This document shows positions 23,996 through 36,000 of a stretch of DNA of 64,000 bases, piece by piece. The position numbers were made by a program, and so were the translations under genes. The notes under the pieces were generated by a model. It was given only the letters and a program-made list of their open reading frames with translations, ran no database searches and was not told the DNA's origin. Each line of letters starts with the position of its first letter. Positions within the stretch are counted from its first letter, which is position 1. The stretch is from assembly GCA_021229015.1 (NCBI GenBank), contig CM037778.1, positions 82,069,842 to 82,133,841 of the forward strand, in the 5' to 3' direction. This DNA comes from Solen grandis. Its lineage: Eukaryota > Mollusca > Bivalvia > Adapedonta > Solenidae.

Positions 23996-24505
23996 TTAAC
24001 CCTTTACCTCATGAATATTCATGAACAAGTTTTTGACTTGAGAATGTTCATTGAACTTCAAATGGTATTTGAAACAATGTTTTTTTCTTTACCATGCAGA
24101 CTGTGTAGAATCTGAGCGACAACTATAATTGTATGAGCAAACCCTCAGCCTCTAAAATACACCATGTCAGACCATTGTAAAACATAAGCAGGCTGTAGGC
24201 AATTTTCAGTATCATCAGGCTCCACATTAGTAATGTTACAGTGACAGCTACATGGTACTAGGGAGAAGCAAGCAATTCCAACTTCTAGAAAACAGCTTTT
24301 TAACCTTTTACTTCATATAGACTCATTTTGACACAATTACAAACAGGGCAGGGCATCCTCTGTTTGCTTATACAATACTGTAGCTCAGTTTCTACAGTCT
24401 GTGTGGCAAAAAAGAATTCATGATTCCTTACACCAATTCAAATTCAAGTAATTATTATTCATCGTAATGAATTTGTACATGAATATTCATGAGGTAAAGT
24501 GTTAA
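23996..24505. mobile_element. TTAA-flanked MITE with palindromic end block
   Basis: Starts TTAACCCTTTACCTCATG and ends CATGAGGTAAAGTGTTAA, so the ends are inverted and flanked by TTAA, the signature of piggyBac-type insertion. Each end carries the palindrome CATGAATATTCATG. A related, truncated piece ends near 34815 (CATAAATATTCATGAGG). Confidence 0.75.
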
Positions 24506-25208
24506 ATTCAATCTCAAACTTATGCTCAAAACACCCTATCAAGTTGGGTTTGAAAATCATATTAAGGAGTAGTATTTATTTTTAGAGCACAAGGCCACAT
24601 CAGTCTGTGGGTTATTTGTAGGCCGACCTTGTTTTATACAGGTCAAATGGGCAGGTTCCCTGGTTAGTGACATGTGATAAAAGGTTAAAAGAATCATGTT
24701 GGGATTCTAAGTATTAGATAATAATATTATTATTAATATTAATTATAATGTATTCTTCATAAAAATATTCACTCATTACCACATAAGATATACCCAGAAA
24801 GTTACTTCCAAAACTAGTATAAAGCAAGACAAAATTCAAGTCCAGTTTAATGAAGAAACTTTTAAAATCAGAAGTTAACAATTGGTTGTTCAGATATAGA
24901 GCTGTTTTATACTAGGTATTCTCTGGTTTAACCTGGTGAAAATGACACATTTATAAGATAAAGTTAAGCCATTAAACACAACTCTTTAAAAAAACTCTTT
25001 AAATCAAACCTATTTCAAAGAAACAACTGAAGTCCATAATTCTTAAGGGTATTGTATATTAAAATGATTTTGTTTGTAACTGTGTGTATTTAATTTTATT
25101 ATAAAGTTCAAGAAATGTCAGACATTTTGACTGGAAAGAATGTAACTTTGTCATTCACAGGGAAAATCAAGCCTGAAGATGAGACAAAACTAGAAAATAT
25201 CACTGATA
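24506..25208. other. Intergenic, no gene seen
   Basis: AT-rich with a short ATTATTATTAATATTAATTA stretch near 24722; no gene. Confidence 0.5.
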
Positions 25209-25449
25209 TTAACCTTTCCCTCATAGAGGACACCATGAAAAGACCTATGCGAACAGCATAAAACCAGATCAGCCTGCGAGTAACTCGCAGGCTGATCTGG
25301 TTTTATGCTGTTCGCTGCTCCTCAGTGGTCTGGAAATGAGGATTTTGTAATTAAATTTGGTAAGGTTTAACTGTGGTTTTCTGCAGATCAGGCTTTATGT
25401 GGTACCTACTGAGTGCGTCAAAATGAGTCTATATGAGGGAAAGGGTTAA
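25209..25449. mobile_element. piggyBac-like MITE with central hairpin, copy 1
   Basis: TTAACCTTTCCCTCATA and TATGAGGGAAAGGGTTAA are inverted ends flanked by TTAA. Inside, AACCAGATCAGCCTGCGAG and its complement CTCGCAGGCTGATCTGGTT form a near-perfect hairpin. Seven copies of this family of about 240 bp are in the window, in both orientations. Confidence 0.85.
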
Positions 25450-25637
25450 TAACCCCGCATCCTGTCCCATCTTGATGTAATGTAGGACAGGACAGGACTG
25501 GGCATGATGAGGGTGGTTCACATACAGCCCCCAAGTCTGTGGAGCGGGGGAATAAAAATCAGATTAAAAAAATCAGCAGTTAACAGTTCAGAAAATACTG
25601 ATAATATATAGAGAGCTATCATTGAGCATGATCAATA

Positions 25638-25705
25638 CCACCTCACTTCTTTTTTTAAAGTCCATTCTCCACCTCACTTCTTTTTTTTAAAGTCCATTCT
25701 GCAAA
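25638..25705. repeat. Short tandem duplication
   Basis: A unit of about 36 bp, CCACCTCACTTCTTTTTTT with AAAGTCCATTCT, occurs twice back to back. Confidence 0.85.
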
Positions 25706-26032
25706 CTCAAATTTAACTATTAATGTCCATTGTTGTCCCTCAACAATTCTTTTGATGTTAAACTTTTTTTGTGTACAATGGTACACACCAGGACTGACCA
25801 GGAGAGATTATGCATTCCATACTCTATGGAGTGAGGGTATAAAACAGATGTATAACAGCTGCAATAAACAGTGCAGTAATGAAGTTCATAACTTCATCCA
25901 TATTAATATGAAAAACACAGCAACAAAAACCATCCAAAATTAACATCAGGTTAGTAATCATAAACTTGAAAGAAAAATGACTAGCAATGAAATATATGAA
26001 ACTGCAAGATATCAATCCAGTAGGGAAAATAC

Positions 26033-26272
26033 TTTCCTTTCCCTCATAGAGGACACCATGAAACGACCTATGCGAACAGCATAAAACCAGATCAGCCTGC
26101 ACGTAACTCGCAGGCTGATCAGGTTTTATGCTGTTCGCTGCTCCTCAGTGGTCTGGAAATGAGTATTTTGTAATTAAATTTGGTGAGGTTTAACTGTGGT
26201 TTTCTGCAGATCAGGCTTTATGTGATACCTATTGAGGGCGTCAAAATGAGTATATATGAGGGAAAGGGTTAA
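26033..26272. mobile_element. piggyBac-like MITE with central hairpin, copy 2
   Basis: Same orientation and structure as copy 1. The left flank is TTTC instead of TTAA, so one target site has mutated. The right end is GGGAAAGGGTTAA. Confidence 0.85.
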
Positions 26273-26974
26273 GAAATACTAGGTGTTTATCACGGATAAT
26301 ATAACCAATCTCTCAAAACTTCCTGTTCATCCTAGAGTGAAAAATGCCTCTATTTTAATCTGACTTTTCTTTTGGCAAATCATGCAATAAAAGGACTTCA
26401 TTAAGTGCTTCACCGTTAAGAAAAAAAATTCTCATCATCTTGTAAAGCATAAAATGTGTCTTCATAAAAATATTTATCATACAAAAATAGTGCATAATTA
26501 TAATGATATACATATATTGACTGATAAAAATATGCAAATCATAATTCTTCCATACAAAACAAGCCTAGTGTCATAACATATCTCAACACGAGAATTAGGA
26601 ATTCAAATATAAAAATATTAGTTATTGTTAAAATAGATTTTGTGCTTAATATAGGAAATAATGAAAACAATATTTTGAATTTTTGCATTATTTGATAATT
26701 CCTTGAAATAAATACAACTAAACTTTCACAGAAATTCACCCATCCCTGTTGTACCATACATTCAATGTTCTATCCATATAACACAAAATACTGACATATA
26801 AACCCGGTAATATATCTTTTACAAACATCTTTTTATTCATAATTTTCTGTTTAAGTCAAACACAATTTAATACAGAGATCTTTAAGAATTTGTAAATTCG
26901 GTTGCTATGACAATGATGGAAGTTCTATGACACCAGTCCTCTTGACCAGTTAGCATCTTAGCTGGCCTGTCAGA
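26273..26974 (-). other. Probable 3' UTR and downstream DNA of sideroflexin
   Basis: Lies just past the sideroflexin stop. A minus-strand AATAAA occurs at 26837-26832, about 140 bp after the stop, and could be the poly(A) signal. No coding sequence is seen. Confidence 0.4.
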
Positions 26975-27071
26975 TTACAGTCCCTTGTTGAAGTAGACAC
27001 GGTCAACTGGCTCTGGCAACTGTGATATTTTTTCCTGAAGATCTTTCTCCAACATAGACACTGACAGGGAG
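26975..27071 (-). CDS. SFXN: Sideroflexin last exon
   Basis: Encodes [16 protein letters not shown], then [16 protein letters not shown] and a TAA stop. The YFNKGL end is conserved in the family. Confidence 0.95.
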
Positions 27072-30000
27072 CTGTACAACACATGAAATATCACTATGTA
27101 TACAATCATACTTTATATTAAACATAGGTTTGTTTGTTTGTTGGGTTTAACGTCCCACCGACAGTATTTCAGTCATTTGGAGATGATGTCTACTTGAGAC
27201 AGATATAGTGCTGCCACACTGCAGTATCACGCCGTAGACATGTGGCATGATACCACACCCAGTCACATTATCCTGGCAACGGGCCAACCAGTCCTGCAAC
27301 TACCCTTATATGCTGAGTGCCAAGCAAGGGAGCTATAACAGTACCATTTTTTAAGACTTTGGTATGTCGCGGCCCGGGATCGAACCAACGACCTCCCGCT
27401 CCCGAGGCGGACGCTCGAACCACTCAGCCACCAGGGACAGTAAAAACATTGGTTTAGATTAAAACTTATTTGTTGGAATAGTTTGGAGGATTTTTGTTTA
27501 TATGAGACATACCAGTATATTGTGCTGCTTCACAACCTCCCAGCTATAGGACAAATGCTCTAACATTTCAGCCAACACAGTTTTAAGCAGGTAATTTAAT
27601 TAATTATTATAAAAATGAAACTTCTATAAAATGGCAAATTAGAACAAAAAATATTTTTTAAAAAATCGAATTGTCTAATCTTAAGGGGAAATCTTTTTTA
27701 ACTTGTCTTTTTATTATTTTTTTTTACACAGATCTTAAAAAAATACTGTAAGACTAAATTCCATCAATAACTTCACTCACATCATGGAAAAATAAGGAGA
27801 AAGTAAACATACCTCTTTTGTGGGAACAATGCACAGCAAAGAGGGGTAGCAAATATCAAGCTGAAAATGAATTTTAATGAATTACATTTTAATATTTAAT
27901 AACATTTTATAGAATAAGAAATGTATTACTTAAGTGAGGACTAAACTGGAACAATCAAAGTGATTAATATCTCAACTTTATCTTCATCTAATGTGGGACA
28001 GAACTTGTGATTCCAATCAAACTCCCACTTCTTAAAACGTGTGCTATCACTATAGGTGATTATTACCTCTGCTACACCCTAGTCTCATTTAACCCTTTCC
28101 CTCATATATACTCATTTTGACGCACTAAATAGGTACCACATAAAGTCTGATCTGCAGAAAACCACAGTTAAACCTTACCAAATTTAATTACAAAATCCTC
28201 ATTTCCAGACCACTGAGGAGCAGCGAACAGCATAAAACCTGATCAGCCTGTGAGTTACTCGCAGGCTGATCTGGTTTTATGCTGTTCGCATAGGTCTTTT
28301 CATGGTGTCCTCTATGAGGGAAAGGGTTAACCAGATTGTGGGCCAGGTAGTCTGCTAGCTTAGCCTCTACCATATCTACAGCTGTAGAAAGAGAGCTACA
28401 GTTACCTGCAGGTGTATTTGAAAATCAAATACTGAAGAGTGTGATTTCTTTTTTCTGTATTAATGAAGTGTGGAAATCCGAGTGTAGCTTTATACACGTT
28501 TATACCATTTTACAATGACTCTATAAACTCCTGAATTGTGCTGCTGATTTACCTGATTTTCAACTTATGCCCAATATTACTCCAAAGGCAGGCAAGCTGA
28601 TTTAAATTTTGGGGGTTTATTCCTGGAAGGACAGTCTTTGGTTATTATTCTGACTGCCTTTGGTGTTATTATTCTGACACCAGAACAAATTGTGACTTAC
28701 ACTAACAGATGAATTTCAAAAAAAAAGAAAAGACAAGAGGCCCATGATGGCCCTAAATCGCTCACCTGAGATAAATAGGTTGACCCAAGGAACATCTGTA
28801 CCAATTTATTTTAAAATCTGGCCAGTAGTTTTGAAGAAGATGATTTTTAAAGTTTTCATATTTTTTTTCTTATTGTTGCCATGGCAACCAGAGTTCTATA
28901 TGGATCAAGTTTATTTTAGGAACTTTTGTGAAGGTTGACCCAAGGATCATTCCTGCCAAATTTAATCAAATTCTGTCCAGTGGTTTCAGAGGAGATGTTG
29001 TTTAAAGGTTATATAAGGCAAATAAGCCCCGCCCCTGGCGGCCATGTTTTTTACGGATCGGAAAATTTTTAGCAACTTTGGTAGAGGTTGACCCAAGGAA
29101 CATCTGTACCAATTTATTTTAAAATCTGGCCAGTATTTTTGAAGAAGATGATTTTTAAAGTTTTCATTTTATTTTTTATTTTTGTTGCCATGGCAACCAG
29201 AGTTCTACATAGATCAAGTTTATTTTAGCAACTTTTGTGAAGGTTGACCCAAGGATCATCCCTGCCAAGTTTAATCTAAATCTGTCCAGTGGTTTCAGAG
29301 GAGATGTTGTTTAAAGGTTTCTCTATATACATATAAGGCAAATAAGCCCCGCCCCTGACGGCCATGTTTTTTTACGGATCGGAATAATTTTAGCAACTTT
29401 GGTAGAGGTTGACCCAAGGAACATCTGTACCAATTTATTTTAAAATCTGGCCAGTAGTTTTGAAGAAGATGATTTTTAAAGTTTTCATTTTTTTTTCCTT
29501 TTTGTTGCCATGGCAACCAGAGTTCTACATGGATCAAGTTTATTTTAGCAACTTTTGTGAAGGTTGACCCAAGGATCATCCCTGCCAAGTTTAATCAAAT
29601 TCTGTCTAGTGGTTTCAGAGGAGATGTTGTTTAAAGTTTTCCCTATATACATATAAGGCAAATAAGCCCCGCCCCTGGCAGCCATGTTTTTTTACGGATC
29701 GGAATAATTTTAGCAACTTTGGTAGAGGTTGGCCCAAGGAACATCTGTACCAATTTATTTTAAAATCTGGCCAGTAGTTTTGAAGAAGATGATTTTTAAA
29801 GTTTTTTGTTTTTTTTTGTTGCCATGGCAACCAGAGTTCTATATGGATCAAGTTTATTTTAGCAACTTTTGTGAAGGTTGACCCAAGGATCATCCCTGCC
29901 AAGTTTAATCAAATTCTGTCCAGTGGTTTCAGAGGAGATGTTGTTTAAACGTTTCTCTATAGACATATAAGGCAAATAAGCCCCGCCCCTGGCGGCCATG

Positions 30001-33000
30001 TTTTTTTACGGATCGGAATAATTTTAGCAACTTTGGTAGAGGTTGACCCAAGGAACATCTGTACTAATTTATTTTAAAATCTGGCCAGTAGTTTTGAAGA
30101 AGATGATTTTTAAAGTTTTCATTTTTTTTTCCCTTTTTGTTGCCATGGCAACCAGAGTTCTACATGGATCAAGTTTATTTTAGCAACTTTTGTGAAGAAT
30201 GACCCAAGGATCATCCCTGCCAAGTTTAATCAAATTCTGTCCAGTGGTTTCAGAGGAGATGTTGTTTAAAGGTTTCTCTATATACATATAAGGCAAATAA
30301 GCCCCGCCCCTGGCGGCCATGTTTTTTTACGGATCGGAATAATTTTAGCAACTTTGGTAGAGGTTGACCCAAGGAACATCTGTACCAAATTATTTTGAAA
30401 TCTGGCCAGTAGTTTTGAAGGAGATGATTTTTAAAGTTTTCAAATTATTTTTCTTTTTGTTGCCATGGCAACCAGAGTTCTTCATGGATCAACTTTATTT
30501 TAGCAACTTTTGTAGAGCCTCACCCAAGGAACATTCCTGCCAAGTTTCATTAAATTCTGTCCAGCGGTTTCAGAGGAGATGTCGTTTAAAGCAAATTGTT
30601 GACGACGGACGACGGACGACGCACGACGGACGACGCACGACGACGGACGCCGGACGAAGGGCGATCACAAAAGCTCACCTTGAGCACTTTGTGCTCAGGT
30701 GAGCTAATAACACTGTTAAACATACATGACTATATACCTGTTGTGGGTTAAGACTAAGAGTAGTAAGTTACGCAGACTCAAATTTGTCAGCTTTTAGCAA
30801 ACATTTGTGTTTTGAGCATTAACTGAACTTGTGGCTATAAAACATCCTTCTTAATCTCCTATGAAATTAAAATAGCAGTGTTGTGTATGTCTCTTTGAGT
30901 CCAACTTTCTTACCTACAAAAAGAGTACAGTAATTGCTGATAAACATTGTTTTGTTTTTGTTTTGTTTTTTAAATTATTAATTAATTGAAAAAGAAATCA
31001 TTTATAGGCTCTAACCTGGTTTAGTATTTAAGATAAAATTTAGTTTTTCTGATAAATGATTTAGATCTTCTCAACATTTTCATCAAATATTCAAACAGAG
31101 AAAATGCGATGAGTAAAATATAAAAACACTTACAAGAATCCGACAAGTAATACTTGTATAGGTGCATTAAGCATTGGCATACGCTGGAAGAAATGGAACA
31201 GAACACATTTACGAATACATTCTTTAACATTTCTCATAATAATACAAATGGCTCAAAATAAGATCTGCAATTCAGGTCTATGATAAGAAATAAGAGCATG
31301 ATTGTTTCCTGAGTTAAATATCTGACTAAATTGGAAATAATGGTATGTTTTGAACATCCAAATAAGTGGGTGCTAGGAGTATTATATTCCTTTGTTTAAC
31401 TGACTGTTACTTACAAAATGGTTTTAAGCCAATGGAATTTCACCACTTGGCTTATAATTTATTGAGTTAACCCTTTCCCTCATATAGACTCATTTTGACG
31501 CACTCAATAGGTACCACATAAAGCCTGATCTGCAGAAAACCACAGTTAAACCTTACCAAATTTAATTACAAAATTCTCATTTCCAGACCTCTGAGGAGCA
31601 GCGAACAGCATAAAACCTGATCAGCCTGCAAGTTACTCGCAGGCTGATCTGAACGTCCCACCGACAGTATTTCAGTCATTTGGAGACGATGTCTACTTAA
31701 GACAGATAAAGTAACTCGCAGGCTGATCTGGTTTTATGCTGTTCGCATAGGTTTTTTCATGGTTTCCTCTATGAGGGAAAGGGTTAAACATTTTTCTAAA
31801 CCTAATCCATCCTTTATAATACTGGCAGCTTTTTGGTGGTACCCTTTGATTTACTGGTATATGTTTTGGAGCCTCAAGATAAAGAATAAAAGAAATTGTG
31901 AAATCATTTTTTCCCCTTCCTTTATATAAAAGTTTTAATCTAGTATAAAGTGTCCATTGAATACGTATTACAATCAAAATCATGTATTTTACTCTTATCT
32001 AAGATACAGCTATACATTTTAAAGACATTTCCCACACATAGTTCTTACCTGCATAAATGGTTTCTTATCCAATTTGTTCATAATAATAGGTGGAATCACT
32101 GAAATACAACATTTATCAATTATGTTAACTGTTTTGAAAATTTAAAGCAGTTATCAAGCAATCATGACAAATAATATGAGAATACACGCTCCAGGTGACA
32201 TTTCAAAAATTTCTTAACCATTATCATAAGAAAACTTTGTAAGGCTGTTGGAGCAGATAGTTTCAAATGTCAGATACCCATGTTGTCACATCCGTGGTGA
32301 GAATTACATGGCCCTGGTGAAGAGGATTAGTTTGGAGTCCTGACCTAGAATCACTAAGGAAACAGTTGAGCTTAAAGATTCTAAGCTGATGTAAAATTCA
32401 GGGAGAGAAGTTTTGTGAGACAGGTGTTAGAGAATGAAAAGTTGGTTACTCACTCATGCCAGGAGTGGCCATCATGATCCTGGAGAACACAACCTGAGCT
32501 ATGGCTGACTTGGCTGCAATTTTGGATTCACCTATACGATTCCCATTTTGATCAAATACTGGAATGCCATGCATTATTTCCCTGTAAAATATAAATACAT
32601 TTTACATTGACGTTATAAAGTAACACCAGCTGCCAAAGCTCTTAACATGACTTCTATGAAAACACAGGGAAACTCTTTGAATTTTGTATTTCAAATTGAG
32701 AAAAAATTGATGGCCCTATTTCACTCACCTGCCTGTCATTGCTCTTTAAAAGCTGTCATCCCTAACTTAAAGGTCCAATATCAGCCATAATGATACTTTG
32801 CCAAGAGATTTTATTTATAAATATTGTTATCAAATCTGTTTAAGAATGCAAATGCTAGAAATTTAAAAAAGAAAAGTTTGGTGTTTTTATGCAAATCAAG
32901 GACCATAACTCTTAATCTATTGAAGCAATATCAACAATATTCATACTTGACAAAAAGCATTGCTTATAAATTTGATCAAGATGGCTTAATTCTGTGTAAA

Positions 33001-36000
33001 ACACACAGGGATGTAAAATTCCAGTAACCCGCTCACCATGGCAAGAGAATCCTAGTGAACAGTGAATGAAAAAACCATACCAATTGTTTTGTATTTTTCT
33101 TTATATCACTCTTTCCAGCTCAAAAAGAGTGAGGAAGGGCAAGTGATAACTTCAGAATTTCTTCACCCCTGACACACCTGTAGTCTTTTAACAATGAACA
33201 TCTTAAAATCTTTTAAGGAATGACCTATGTGATCAATGTAAATCAAGATCGGTCTGTGATTAACTTAGTGACTAATCAGTTTGTATACCATGCACAACTC
33301 CTAGAGTACTGTTCATTTTAAGAACTGCTTCCAGTATGAAACTGCCTTTTCTATGGTATAACAGGGTGTACAAACAGTGGCTATAAATGGTACATAGAAG
33401 AAGAAATGAGTGGGTTGTGACTGTAAGATGGACCTACCTGCTCCTCATACATGGTATATTTATACAGTTGGCAGCAGCCACCGCAGTAAATGGTACGAAT
33501 CTTCCTATAATGGGAGGAAATCTCTGGGGGAAAAAAAAAACAACAGAAAATGTTGAATATTATAATAAATCTGAATATGGCTTTGTAATTTATAACACTA
33601 ACAATAACTTTTTTACATGTGACTGAAAAGTGTTGCATCTGCCATAAACAAGTGGCATGATAATTAGCTTTTTTCAGATTCCAACGGGGCCGAATATTAA
33701 GGCCCCGTTCCCAATGCTACCTAGGTACATTTTTTCCCAATCAAGAAAAAAAATTCCCATAGCCAAGAAATATATTTTCTTTACAAATACTTTCCAAGTA
33801 AATCGCTGTCAAATCGGTTTTGTTTATTGTACATTAACAACTCTTGTAGGTAAAAGTCTACATTCATGATTGAATAAAACTGAAGGTTCTTGATGAAAAA
33901 GTTTGTTTTTATGATGTTTTAAGTGAACTATTGTATGAATTCCAATGGGTCAAATTTCCAAATTTCTTCCATTTGACGATTTATTTTCCTAATTTGGCAA
34001 TTTTACCAATAACAAAAAAAAAAAATTGGCAGGGGCCTTATTCCAAAAACATGGAACAAGGTTCAGGACTGCCACAAAATACGCCCATCAGAGTATGGGG
34101 ACTCTCAGAAATAGCTCAGAGAAACAAGCTATTGTCTCCTAAATCCCATTAGTTAATGAATGTTACTTATTACATAATAACATGTGTGAAAAGTTTGAAA
34201 AGGATTGGGCAAACGGTATTGAAGTTAGAGCCTGGACAATCACAATTTCAAGTTACTTGTGTACGTCAAGGGCCATAACTTCTAAGTCATTCACTCGATA
34301 ATGCTGGATATCGAACTCATCCGCGATATTATGGCCATGCACATGTGTGAAAAGTTTGAAAAGGATTGGACTAACGGTATTGAAGTAAGAGCCCGGACAA
34401 TCACAATTTCAAGTAAAAAACCAAGATTGGCCAAAAGGAAGGGCAAATGGTATTGAAGTTAGAGCCCGGACAACAAATGTTCCACGCCCACCCACCCAGC
34501 CACCCACCCAGCCACCCACCCGCCGTGAGTGTTCACATAATACGCCCCATCTTAAGATGGGCGTATAAAAAGCCCTGTGATACCACACTCAGTCACGGCA
34601 TCCCTGCATTAGACCAACCAGTACTGGGACTACTGGTATGTGCTAATCAGAAAAGAAATATTCCCTGATTACTCATACAGTATTTTGGCCTTGTAGCCTA
34701 GATTCTACAGTCAGCATGGCAACGAAAAGTCCCTTGTTTCATATACCATTAAATGTTGCACTAAAATAATATTTATCAAAATTTTTAAATGTGTGCATAA
34801 ATATTCATGAGGTAAATTATTATTTTGAAGACTGTTTTTGTCTTTTATAAGTCTTGACAATACAACTTAACAATGAAACCATAACCATCCCCTACAACAG
34901 ACATACATACTGAGACTAGTTTGTTGATGGTCAGGGCTGTTCCAACAGCTCCCCCTGAGGCCAGTACATAGGAGAGACCCAGCTGGCTGAAATATACAGA
35001 TACAGTAAAACCTCACTCTGCGACCAACTCATTTTCACGACCAACTCAATATTACGGGCACATTTTGTCGGACCCGATTTTTTCTCTATATATTTCAGTG
35101 GTCGCTCCCCTCATTAAAGCGGGCAACCCAAAATTGCGTAAAAAGACCACTAAAACTGGACCAAATCATAAAATTAGTCTTATTTTGACCTCAATAATAT
35201 GGTCCTGTGAAAAAGTTGATTCAAGTTGTCATATTACGACACCTGGTTTCCAGTACAGGTGAAGGTCACACATGCCGTAATTCGGATGTTTTGATAACAC
35301 GGTAGATAAGATTTGATGGAGAGTGAAAACAATGGGTGAGATGGGTAATATTACATAACAGAGAGGAATCTTGGGATCTACAGATGTATTTCCTGTCAAG
35401 CTAACGAGTATTTGTTATATGTCCAGATGAGCTGCACCTGAATAGCAGTCTAAAGTTTTGACAGTCGTTAATTGGCACGAAGACTTCCCACGAAAATTAA
35501 CTTGACTAAAATAGTATTATATATCCCGTCATATTAGTTAATCACTTTCATAACTACTTTCCGAAGACTTTGATTTAAAAGTGAAATCAAACTTTAAGAT
35601 CTTTAAATTCAAAAGAAATTTTCTTGAATCAAAACAACACGGGGAAAAGTCGGAGACAACTGGATGATTAAATGAAGTCTATGCCTACAACAATTGAATA
35701 AGCAATCAGCTTGATAATTATAGGAAAATTAGAGAAATTTAAAATGGGTAGACTTTTAATCGGCATGATATGACCATAGATTTTAATTTTAAATGTGAAA
35801 AAAAAAGTTTTATAAAAAAAATCAGGATTACATTACATAACAAAACTTTTAAAAAACATTAAATTGATTCAAGAGATGTTATTTTCATCTATCAAATTAA
35901 AAAACAGTATTGAATTTGATCAACATTGAAATGAAATATTCATGAAAAGACCATAACTCAATAATAAGACCAACTCAGTAATAAGACCACTTTTAGATGG

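Noticed and set aside
27360..27438. tRNA gene on the minus strand
   Set aside because: It is the head of the full-length family A SINE at 27129-27438.
29295..29902. Two near-identical minus-strand 95-97-codon frames
   Set aside because: They are the same part of neighbouring tandem units of a HINE-like element, not duplicated genes.
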